Positions 6,692 through 12,764 of a DNA stretch of 15,515 bases are shown in pieces. The DNA is from Actinomycetes bacterium (GTDB lineage: Bacteria; Actinomycetota; Acidimicrobiia; Spongiisociales; UBA5794). The stretch spans positions 1-15,515 of the forward strand of contig JAMBLK010000146.1 of NCBI GenBank assembly GCA_023336855.1. The letters run 5' to 3'. Both the position numbers and the translations under genes were made by a program. Below the pieces are notes generated by a model, which worked only from the letters and a program-made list of their open reading frames with translations, had not been told where the DNA came from and did no database searches. Positions within the stretch are counted from its first letter, which is position 1. Each line of letters starts with the position of its first letter.

Positions 6692-7150
6692 GGGGCAGTT
6701 CGCGAATCGGCCGTAGAAGAGGAAGAAACCCTCGTAGATGCGCCCGGTGTTGACAGCCGTCGTCGTTCCCGGGAGCCAGGGGAGATGGCCGGCGGGTGCA
6801 TCAGCCTCGTAACGGACACCATCTTCTTCGAGCCACTCGCGGCCGTCGACCCATCCCACCGATCGACCGAAAGTTCGCCAGGTGTCGGCTCGCGGCAGAC
6901 CGCGGTCCCTGACGGCTCTCAATGCGGTTGCCTGTGCGGTGAAACCGAAGCGTTCGTTTGAGGCTTCGCGCCATGCGACGTCGATCGCCCGGATGAGGTC
7001 GCAGTCCACCGTCGCCGCTTCGTCGGGATCGAGACCGATGTATCCGCCGACGTCGGCATCGGCGATCAGCAGACGGCGTGTCTCGTGATCGGCAGCCTTC
7101 CACTCGCCGGCGGCGAGGAGCGCACGAAGTGGGGATGTGGGATCGGTCAT
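6686..7150 (-). CDS. Stand-alone GUN4-domain protein
   Basis: The 154-residue protein matches the GUN4 domain over its length. An N-terminal helix pair LRALLAAGEWKAADHETRRL (8-27) is followed by DLIRAIDVAWREASNERFGF (51-70), a VGW segment (98-100) and APAGHLPWLPG (118-128). The tail FLFYGRFANC resembles the C-terminal end of GUN4 domains. In cyanobacteria and plants GUN4 binds porphyrins and stimulates magnesium chelatase. GUN4 domains also occur, with unknown roles, in bacteria lacking chlorophyll, often fused to kinases or proteases. Here there is no partner domain, signal peptide or membrane segment. The ATG at 7150 follows TATCCT by 8 bases. The neighbours (a convergent SDR and divergent ftsK) give no pathway context, so tetrapyrrole sensing is only an analogy. 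Confidence 0.8.
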   Translation of the reverse strand: MTDPTSPLRALLAAGEWKAADHETRRLLIADADVGGYIGLDPDEAATVDCDLIRAIDVAWREASNERFGFTAQATALRAVRDRGLPRADTWRTFGRSVGWVDGREWLEEDGVRYEADAPAGHLPWLPGTTTAVNTGRIYEGFFLFYGRFANCPE

Positions 7151-7158
7151 GGTGGGGG

Positions 7159-7164
7159 AGGATA
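7159..7164 (-). promoter_or_regulatory. Putative -10 box TATCCT of the GUN4 gene
   Basis: On the minus strand TATCCT ends 8 bases before the ATG at 7150, with a pyrimidine-rich gap and no ribosome binding site. This again fits a leaderless start. No clear -35 is visible. Confidence 0.6.
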
Positions 7165-7218
7165 CCGGGGACTTCGGAGATGGGCGGGGTCAGTTGGGTA
7201 CGGGGAGGCAGGAGGCTG

Positions 7219-7246
7219 TAGTACGTAGTACGAATGACGTAGTGCG
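7219..7246. repeat. Four-copy 7-base tandem repeat, unit TAGTACG
   Basis: Units are TAGTACG (7219-7225), TAGTACG (7226-7232), AATGACG (7233-7239) and TAGTGCG (7240-7246): two perfect and two degenerate copies. It lies in the 233-base non-coding gap between the divergent GUN4 and ftsK genes, closer to GUN4. I see no ORF in this gap. Function is unknown; a slippage-prone repeat or clustered binding sites are possible. Confidence 0.75.
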
Positions 7247-7301
7247 ACCCTGGATCAAGGTGAGATTCAGGCTCTCGTCGACCGGAGAAAACGGCGGGGA
7301 A

Positions 7302-7344
7302 TTACACCGTTGTAACTCTTCGCGCGCACTTTCGCGCGAAGGGT
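7302..7344. promoter_or_regulatory. TTACA/TGTAA inverted repeat joined to a 12-bp hairpin upstream of ftsK
   Basis: TTACA (7302-7306) and TGTAA (7311-7315) flank CCGT, the shape of a small dimer-binding operator. One base is shared with a second inverted repeat, ACTCTTCGCGCG (7315-7326) and CGCGCGAAGGGT (7333-7344), which forms a 12-bp stem with one G-T pair and a 6-base loop. No plus-strand gene ends nearby and the GUN4 gene points away, so this hairpin is not an obvious terminator. It ends two bases before the likely ftsK -35 (7347-7352), so it is more probably a regulatory DNA site or part of an upstream small transcript. Confidence 0.55.
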
Positions 7345-7346
7345 GG

Positions 7347-7375
7347 TTCAAATCTACGGCATCCTCGGGTATCGT
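7347..7375 (+). promoter_or_regulatory. ftsK promoter: TTCAAA, 17 bases, TATCGT
   Basis: A TTCAAA -35-like hexamer (7347-7352) and TATCGT -10 box (7370-7375) are separated by 17 bases. The -10 ends 8 bases before the ftsK ATG at 7384, so the transcript would be leaderless or nearly so. This is the most complete sigma-70-type promoter in the window. Confidence 0.6.
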
Positions 7376-7383
7376 ACGGGCAG

Positions 7384-9630
7384 ATGGCAACGCGGACCAA
7401 GAGCCGCGGGGCAGCGGGGCGGAGCAAAGCGACCCCCAAGAAAACTAAACGGATCTCTCTACGGGCCAGAACCGTCCAAGCGCTACGGACGAGTCGGGAC
7501 CGCATCCGGGCACGGTTCGCGCGTCAAAGCGATGACCTGTGGGGCATTGTCCTCATGGTGCTTGCCGCCCTCGTCGGCTTGTCATTCTTCGGACTCTCAG
7601 GACCGATCGGCGCCGGCCTCTCCGGCTCGCTCCGATTCCTCTTCGGCATGTGGGCATTCGGTGTGCCGATCGTGCTCGTCATCATCGGCCTCTCTCTCGT
7701 CGGCGTGTGCTGCAGCGAGGATCGCGGCCGCCTGGTGGCAGGCCTCGCCGCCATCTTCGTCGCGTCGCTAGCGCTGTTCCACCTGCTGACCGGCTCGGTC
7801 GCGTTGGCCGGCCACGTGGATCAGGTCAAAGAGAGCGGCGGGGCGGTCGGAGCCATCGTCGCGTTCCCCCTCAGACGCACGATCGGATTCTGGGGCGCGT
7901 TGCTCGTCTTGATGGGAGCCCTCGGAGTCGGCACCCTCATCGTGACCAAGGCATCGGTCAAGGATGTTGCAGGAACGCTCGGCTCATTCTCACGATCGTT
8001 CCGATCATGGATCGGCTTTGGGGATGACGACGGATCATCGACGAAGATCTCCCGGAAGAACGGGCCGATCGAGATCCAAGAACAGGCACCGGACCCGTCG
8101 ACGACACGGCCGGAGAACGGGCTCAAGAAATCCGCAAAGGATCCGAAGAAAGCGAAGCCGAAGCGTGCACCGGCACCGCAGGCGGTTTCGGTCGACGGGT
8201 ACCAGTTGCCATCGCTTGATCTCCTCGAGGCGTCAGCATCGGAGGGTCCGAACCGCGGTGGGCTCGAGCAAACCGCTGCCGAGTTGCAGGAGGCCCTGAG
8301 TCAGCACGGCGTCGACGCTCGCCTTACACGGATCGTCCCCGGTCCGACCGTCACGCGATACGAGATCGAGCTGGCACCCGGCGTGAAAGTGTCTCGTGTC
8401 ACGAGTCTCTCACACGACATCGCATACGCCCTCGCATCTCCGGACGTGCGGATCCTCGCCCCCATCCCCGGCAAGAGTGCCATCGGTATCGAGGTCCCGA
8501 ACCGGAACCGGCAGATGGTCACACTCGGCGACATCCTCCGCAGCGAGGCAGCGGAGGACTCCGACCCGATGCTTGTCGCGATCGGCAAGGACGTCAGTGG
8601 CAAGGCCCACATGATGCGACTCACCGAGCTCCCACACGTCCTCATCGCCGGCGCAACCGGCGCTGGGAAGTCGTCATGCATCAACGCCCTGCTCACGTCG
8701 ATCCTCATGCGTGCCAGGCCCGACGAGGTTCGGCTGATCCTCGTCGATCCGAAGAGAGTCGAACTCGGCCAGTACGACAACGTGCCTCATCTTCTCACAC
8801 GGGTCATCACCAACCCGAAGAAGGCGGCCGACGCGCTCCAGTGGGCGGTCGCCGAGATGGACCGCAGATATGACCTCCTGGCCGACTCAGGTGTTCGCGA
8901 CGTCGAGTCGTACTACGAGAAGTACGACGCCGGCGGCATCGATGAGGAACTATTCGACCGGTTCCCCTACATCGTGCTCGTCGTCGACGAGTTGAACGAC
9001 CTGATGATGGTCGCCGGTCGCAGCGTGGAGGACTCGATCGTGCGTATCGCCCAGATGGCGAGAGCCGTCGGGATCCACCTGGTACTGGCCACACAGCGGC
9101 CCTCGGTGAACGTCATCACGGGCGTCATCAAAGCGAACGTGCCATCCCGGCTCGCATTCTCCGTGACATCGCAGACCGACTCTCGCGTCATCATCGACCA
9201 GGTCGGAGCGGAGAAGCTTGTCGGCCTCGGTGACATGCTGGTCGTTACGGCGCGAGAGCCAAAACCGGAGCGGATCCAGGGCGCATGGGTCTCCGAAGCT
9301 GAAGTCCGCCGTGTCGTGTCGGCCGTCAGAGAACAGCAGAAGACGAAGTACAAGGACACGGAAGTCTTCGAGGCTGCGAAGAAGGCAACCGAGGTGAACG
9401 AAGAGTTCGAAGGCGAAGATCCCGAGATCATGCGTCAGGCGATCGAGCTCGTCGTACGCAGTCAGCTCGGTTCCACCTCCATGCTCCAGCGCAAGCTCAG
9501 GATCGGATTCGCGAGGGCCGGACGAGTGATGGACATCCTGGAGAACAAGGGCATCGTCGGTCCCTCTGAGGGATCCAAGGCCCGATCCGTGCTCGTGACC
9601 GAAGAGGAACTCGGATCCCTGATCGGCTAG
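7384..9630 (+). CDS. ftsK: DNA translocase FtsK
   Basis: FtsK couples cell division to clearing of the chromosome terminus through an ATP-driven hexameric DNA motor at the septum. The 748-residue protein has a basic N-terminus (1-49), then four hydrophobic segments near 54-72, 85-112, 119-138 and 167-188. A polar Lys/Pro-rich linker (about 205-270) precedes the motor. The motor has the alpha-domain segment GPTVTRYEIELAPGVKVS, Walker A GATGAGKS (423-430), Walker B VLVVDE (D535, E536) and the TQRPS stretch. The gamma winged-helix domain (about 680-748) contains QLGSTSMLQRKLRIGFARA, which reads polar KOPS sequences in characterised members. Length and order are standard for the FtsK/SpoIIIE family with a short linker. 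The ATG at 7384 follows the TATCGT box. It is a single-gene unit, followed by 61 bases before the next ATG. Confidence 0.97.
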   Translation: MATRTKSRGAAGRSKATPKKTKRISLRARTVQALRTSRDRIRARFARQSDDLWGIVLMVLAALVGLSFFGLSGPIGAGLSGSLRFLFGMWAFGVPIVLVIIGLSLVGVCCSEDRGRLVAGLAAIFVASLALFHLLTGSVALAGHVDQVKESGGAVGAIVAFPLRRTIGFWGALLVLMGALGVGTLIVTKASVKDVAGTLGSFSRSFRSWIGFGDDDGSSTKISRKNGPIEIQEQAPDPSTTRPENGLKKSAKDPKKAKPKRAPAPQAVSVDGYQLPSLDLLEASASEGPNRGGLEQTAAELQEALSQHGVDARLTRIVPGPTVTRYEIELAPGVKVSRVTSLSHDIAYALASPDVRILAPIPGKSAIGIEVPNRNRQMVTLGDILRSEAAEDSDPMLVAIGKDVSGKAHMMRLTELPHVLIAGATGAGKSSCINALLTSILMRARPDEVRLILVDPKRVELGQYDNVPHLLTRVITNPKKAADALQWAVAEMDRRYDLLADSGVRDVESYYEKYDAGGIDEELFDRFPYIVLVVDELNDLMMVAGRSVEDSIVRIAQMARAVGIHLVLATQRPSVNVITGVIKANVPSRLAFSVTSQTDSRVIIDQVGAEKLVGLGDMLVVTAREPKPERIQGAWVSEAEVRRVVSAVREQQKTKYKDTEVFEAAKKATEVNEEFEGEDPEIMRQAIELVVRSQLGSTSMLQRKLRIGFARAGRVMDILENKGIVGPSEGSKARSVLVTEEELGSLIG

Positions 9631-9678
9631 CCCCGGCGATTCGTCGGAACAGTCACGCCATCCGTCGATTTCATCGCG

Positions 9679-9684
9679 TAGCCT
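9679..9684 (+). promoter_or_regulatory. Putative -10 box TAGCCT of the pabBC gene
   Basis: TAGCCT ends 7 bases before the ATG at 9692, with no ribosome binding site between. The rest of the gap after ftsK (9631-9678) shows no clear terminator hairpin. Confidence 0.55.
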
Positions 9685-9691
9685 GGGACCG

Positions 9692-11497
9692 ATGATCCGT
9701 GCACGCCTCGACCAGTTCAGCCCGATCGGCGGAAAGTCGATGGAGTTCAGCGACCCGGACCGAATCGTTGAGGCGTATCAGATCAGCGATGTCCTTGATG
9801 TCGTCAGACAGGCTGAAGCCGCGACGCGAGAGGGATTCTGGTCCGTCGGCTTTGTCGCATATGAAGCCGCACCCGCATTCGACGCATCGCTACCGGTACG
9901 CGCAGGTGAGCAGGGGGAGCTGCTCGATGACCTGCCGCTGGCGTGGTTCGGGTTGTTTTGCGATCGGTTCGATGCTGAACCCTTCGTCGGCGAAGCCCGC
10001 CTCGACGCATCTCCTTACACCGTGTCGCCGTGGATTCCGACGATGGACGAGGACACATACGAGGAGAACGCGCAGCGCGTTCGGCGCCTGATCAAGTCGG
10101 GAGATCTCACCCAGATCAACTTCGCCCTCCGCCTCGATGCCGCCATCAGTGGCGATCTGAGAGAGCTCTATCGCGATCTCGTGCTCTCCCAACGTGGTGC
10201 AAACGGAGCCTTCATCGACCTGGGGCGGTACCGGATTCTGAGCGCATCGCCGGAACGGTTCTTCGCTGTCGACGGATCGAGGATCGATCTCCGACCGATG
10301 AAGGGCACGGCGGCGCGTGGCCGGTGGTCTGCAGAGGACGAGACCAATGCGGCGGCGCTCGCCGCCTCGCAAAAGGATCGCAACGAGCATCAACGGATCG
10401 TCGATCGAATCCAAGATGAGCTTGTCGGTATCACGCTTCCCGACACGATCGAGATCCATGAACTGATGGCGCTCGAGCGGCTGGAGACGGTGTGGCAGAT
10501 GGCATCGAGCATGTCGGCTGAACTGGCGCCGGCGACCGATATCGTCGATGTGTTTCGGGCTCTCTTCCCCTCAACGGCCGTCACGGGAGATCCGAAAGCT
10601 CGTGCCATGGAGGCCATCGCGACGCTGGAGTGCAGAAGTCGTGGCGTCTACTCGGGTGCAATCGGATTCATGGCTCCAACCGACGGTGGACGACCGGATG
10701 CCAGCTTTAGCGTCGCGATCCGGACCGTGACCGTCGACTCTGAGGAAGGTGTCGGAGAGTATGCCGTTGGAGCCGGGATCACCAGCGCGTCGGTGCCGCG
10801 GGGGGAGTACGAGGAAGCCCAGTCCAAGACCCGAGTTCTCGTCCAGAGGCGACCGGAGATATCGCTCTTCGAGACGATCCGCTGGGAGGAAGAGCACGGA
10901 TTCCGGTGGCTCGACCGGCACATCCAGCGCATCGGCGATTCCTCGGCCTATTTCGGTTTCCGATTCGACGAAGCATCCGTTCATGACGCCCTCGACGAGG
11001 CCGTGAGTGGGATCAGCGGTGCCCATGCCGTTCGGCTCGAAGTCGATCGACTCGGCAGCGTCGTGGTGGATGTCAACTCCGAGATGCTGGACCAGGCCCG
11101 GTGGTGGCCAAACCACGGAAACGATCCGGTGGCTTGCGTCATCGACCCGACGGCCATCTCGTCGACGAGCATCTACCGCTTCCACAAGACGACCGCCAGA
11201 CGCCCCTACAACGACCGCTCCAACGCCTACGAAGGCGTCGAGGACGTGCTGATGGTGAACGAACGGGGAGAGTTGACCGAAGCCACGACGTACAACGTGG
11301 CTGTGCAGTATGCCGGGACCTGGGTAACGCCCCCGCTCGCTTCCGGGTGCCTCCCGGGCATTCTCCGCCAGGTACTGATCGACGAGGGGGTGCTTGTTGA
11401 AGAGGTCATCACCGTTGGTGACCTCGAAGGAGCAGATGGTCTCGGTCTGCTGAGTTCAGTGCGGGGCTGGAAATCCGCCCGACTCGTCCGGCAGTAG
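9692..11497 (+). CDS. Aminodeoxychorismate synthase component I / aminodeoxychorismate lyase fusion (PabB-PabC)
   Basis: The 601-residue protein joins two enzymes of p-aminobenzoate synthesis for folate. The N-terminal part (about 1-385) is a chorismate-binding PabB: IKSGDLTQINFALRL, SASPERFF, then PMKGTAARG with K204 at the position of the PabB nucleophilic lysine, a DRNEHQRIVDRI helix, and the FPSTAVTGDPKARAM and RGVYSGAIGFM signatures. The C-terminal part (about 390-601) is a fold-type IV PLP enzyme: SLFETIRW, LDRHIQRI, K499 in RFHKTTARRPYN as the likely PLP lysine, NERGELTEATTYNVAV, and PPLASGCLPGILRQ. KGT rather than an anthranilate-type motif, plus the fused lyase, favours PabB over TrpE. 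A separate PabA glutaminase would supply ammonia and is not in the window. The ATG at 9692 follows TAGCCT by 7 bases. Confidence 0.93.
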   Translation: MIRARLDQFSPIGGKSMEFSDPDRIVEAYQISDVLDVVRQAEAATREGFWSVGFVAYEAAPAFDASLPVRAGEQGELLDDLPLAWFGLFCDRFDAEPFVGEARLDASPYTVSPWIPTMDEDTYEENAQRVRRLIKSGDLTQINFALRLDAAISGDLRELYRDLVLSQRGANGAFIDLGRYRILSASPERFFAVDGSRIDLRPMKGTAARGRWSAEDETNAAALAASQKDRNEHQRIVDRIQDELVGITLPDTIEIHELMALERLETVWQMASSMSAELAPATDIVDVFRALFPSTAVTGDPKARAMEAIATLECRSRGVYSGAIGFMAPTDGGRPDASFSVAIRTVTVDSEEGVGEYAVGAGITSASVPRGEYEEAQSKTRVLVQRRPEISLFETIRWEEEHGFRWLDRHIQRIGDSSAYFGFRFDEASVHDALDEAVSGISGAHAVRLEVDRLGSVVVDVNSEMLDQARWWPNHGNDPVACVIDPTAISSTSIYRFHKTTARRPYNDRSNAYEGVEDVLMVNERGELTEATTYNVAVQYAGTWVTPPLASGCLPGILRQVLIDEGVLVEEVITVGDLEGADGLGLLSSVRGWKSARLVRQ

Positions 11498-11500
11498 CCT
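11495..11500 (+). promoter_or_regulatory. Putative -10 box TAGCCT containing the pabBC stop codon
   Basis: The TAG of this TAGCCT hexamer is the stop codon of the preceding gene (11495-11497). The box ends 8 bases before the ATG at 11509, which opens the 7-codon leader ORF rather than the permease itself. Spacing matches the other leaderless promoters here. Confidence 0.5.
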
Positions 11501-11508
11501 CCAGTCGA

Positions 11509-11532
11509 ATGTCGACCTCCCTGAAACTGTGA
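11509..11532 (+). CDS. Putative leaderless 7-codon leader ORF coupled to the permease
   Basis: ATG at 11509 opens a frame encoding MSTSLKL and ending at TGA 11530-11532. That TGA overlaps the GTG start of the permease (11529-11531) as GTGA, the same junction used by dapA/rnj and cinA/thpR. A TAGCCT box sits 8 bases upstream of the ATG, as expected for a leaderless mRNA. The permease GTG lacks a Shine-Dalgarno site and would otherwise stand 28-29 bases from the predicted transcript start. Reading: ribosomes begin on this mini-ORF and re-initiate at the permease. The peptide may have no function of its own. Chance is possible for so short an ORF. Confidence 0.5.
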   Translation: MSTSLKL

Positions 11533-12266
11533 CCCTCGTTGAAGGTCTGATCCTCGTCGCCGCGGGCGGTGCCGCCGGTTTCATCAACGCGCTTGCGGGT
11601 GGTGGATCGGCCATAACGATCCCGATTCTCACCGAGATGGTCGGGATCAATACGGCGAACGGGACGAATCGCATCGCCATTTTCTTGGCGAATCTGACTG
11701 CGATCGCCGGCTATCAGAAGGGCGAGGCGGTTCCGTGGCGCAGGCTCCGTGTTCTCTTGATACCGACGGTGTTCGGGGCCGCAATCGGGGCGTGGGTGTC
11801 GACCGTGACGCCACCCGACGTGCTCCGGATGGTTTTCGCCGGAGTCTTGCTCCTCGTGGCCGCATCCGTGGTGCTGCGTCCGTCGCGGTGGCTCGAGGAG
11901 CGAGAGGTGGCGCTGCACGAACCGTGGCGCTCGCTGGTGTTCCTCGGCATCGGGTTCTACGGCGGTTTCGTCCAGGCCGGTGTCGGGTTCCTACTGCTGG
12001 CCGGCCTGGTGTTGGGCGCAGGGATGAACCTCGTCAACGGCAACGCTGCGAAAGTCGTGCTCATCGCCGCCTACTCGCCGATCGCGATCCTGCTCTTCGC
12101 CAACGCCGCTCAAGTCGACATCGTCGTCGGTGTCGTGCTCGCCGCAGGTCAGATGTCGGGAGCATGGGCCGGGTCCCGCCTGGCGGTCCTCAAGGGGGCG
12201 GCGTGGATCAGGTGGGTGCTTGTTGCGGCAGCCGTCGTGGCGGCGGCGCGACTCGCATTCGGATAG
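11529..12266 (+). CDS. TauE/SafE family membrane permease
   Basis: The 245-residue protein is almost wholly hydrophobic, with about seven or eight predicted membrane segments. It has the glycine-rich internal repeat of the TauE/SafE family (formerly DUF81): GGAAGFINALAGGGSA near 14-29, and a second version, GGFVQAGVGFLLL, at the start of the C-terminal half. Members move sulfonates, sulfoacetate or other organic anions across the inner membrane; the substrate here cannot be predicted, and the neighbours (folate synthesis, a small helical protein) do not help. GTG 11529 is the first plausible start in frame, and the family N-terminus follows at once. There is no Shine-Dalgarno sequence; translation is probably coupled to the 7-codon ORF. 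Its TAG lies inside the next gene's TAGGGT box. Confidence 0.9.
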   Translation: MTLVEGLILVAAGGAAGFINALAGGGSAITIPILTEMVGINTANGTNRIAIFLANLTAIAGYQKGEAVPWRRLRVLLIPTVFGAAIGAWVSTVTPPDVLRMVFAGVLLLVAASVVLRPSRWLEEREVALHEPWRSLVFLGIGFYGGFVQAGVGFLLLAGLVLGAGMNLVNGNAAKVVLIAAYSPIAILLFANAAQVDIVVGVVLAAGQMSGAWAGSRLAVLKGAAWIRWVLVAAAVVAAARLAFG

Positions 12267-12269
12267 GGT
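12264..12269 (+). promoter_or_regulatory. Putative -10 box TAGGGT containing the permease stop codon
   Basis: TAG at 12264-12266 is the permease stop codon, and the hexamer TAGGGT ends 6 bases before the next ATG at 12276. A purine-rich GTGAGG run also falls in the gap but is too close to act as a standard ribosome binding site. Confidence 0.45.
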
Positions 12270-12275
12270 GAGGTC

Positions 12276-12689
12276 ATGACAGAAGTGGATCTCGATCAAG
12301 CCCTGCGGGAACTCTCCGAGGTGCAGGACCGCCTGAACGCTCTTCCAACGGATGCCTTCGCGGAGCGCTACGAACTCCGTTGCCGTCAGGACGAGCTTCG
12401 CGATCAGATGGCGTCCTTCCGCGTCGACTTCGACGTCGAGAGATCGACGGATGATCTGCTCGCCGAACTGTCGGGTCTTCGATCGCGCCTGACGGCGATC
12501 GAGGGGCAACGTATCGACATGGTCTCCCAGGCGGGAGGTAGCGGCGCCATGACCGGTGCGATGACTCCGGAAGAAGGATTGAACCGCAAGATGGACGAGG
12601 CCGCCGGTGCGGGGGAGATCCGAGCCCGGATCGGTCGCATCAAAGGAATCTTGATCGACCGCGGCGCGGAAGTACCTGAGGCCTTGTAG
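12276..12689 (+). CDS. Small helical protein of unknown function
   Basis: I do not recognise a family. The 137-residue product is strongly charged and predicted mostly helical, with heptad-like leucine spacing in 5-45 (LDQALRELSEVQDRLNAL and following) and 58-78 (STDDLLAELSGLRSRLTAIE). These suggest a coiled coil or helical hairpin. A Gly/Ala/Met-rich linker (about 86-96) precedes a short C-terminal amphipathic helix ending in EVPEAL. There is no signal peptide, membrane segment, cysteine pair or catalytic motif. Codon use looks like that of the neighbours, supporting a real gene. ATG 12276 follows TAGGGT by 6 bases. A cytoplasmic scaffold or regulatory role is possible but only inferred from shape. 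Confidence 0.75.
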   Translation: MTEVDLDQALRELSEVQDRLNALPTDAFAERYELRCRQDELRDQMASFRVDFDVERSTDDLLAELSGLRSRLTAIEGQRIDMVSQAGGSGAMTGAMTPEEGLNRKMDEAAGAGEIRARIGRIKGILIDRGAEVPEAL

Positions 12690-12735
12690 GTCAGTTCCGT
12701 CTCACCTACCCGGCCACTCAGCTACTCAGCTACTC
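12686..12735. repeat. Short hairpin and 8-base tandem repeat upstream of rimO
   Basis: GTAGGT (12686-12691), overlapping the preceding stop codon, is complementary to ACCTAC (12704-12709) across a 12-base loop, a weak terminator candidate. Next come two and a half copies of ACTCAGCT (12716-12723, 12724-12731, then ACTC to 12735). Read on the minus strand this is a GAGTAGCT-type octamer repeat, resembling the GAGTAGAGC run after dapB at 2201. Confidence 0.65.
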
Positions 12736-12750
12736 CGCACGGCGCCACGG

Positions 12751-12756
12751 TACGCT
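12751..12756 (+). promoter_or_regulatory. Putative -10 box TACGCT of rimO
   Basis: TACGCT ends 8 bases before the ATG at 12765 and has no ribosome binding site after it. This supports 12765 over the upstream in-frame TTG at 12756, whose first base is the last base of this box. Confidence 0.55.
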
Positions 12757-12764
12757 TGCCGCCG

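Noticed and set aside
5735..7150. A chlorophyll-type module formed by the SDR and GUN4 genes
   Set aside because: The genes are convergent and separately controlled, the SDR looks like the common retinol-dehydrogenase-like group, and no chelatase or other pigment gene is present.
7341..7370. tRNA T-arm-like GGTTCAAATC followed by a short complementary stretch
   Set aside because: The stem pairs poorly, and no matching acceptor strand or anticodon arm exists in the 60-70 bases upstream; the TTCAAA is better explained as a -35 element.
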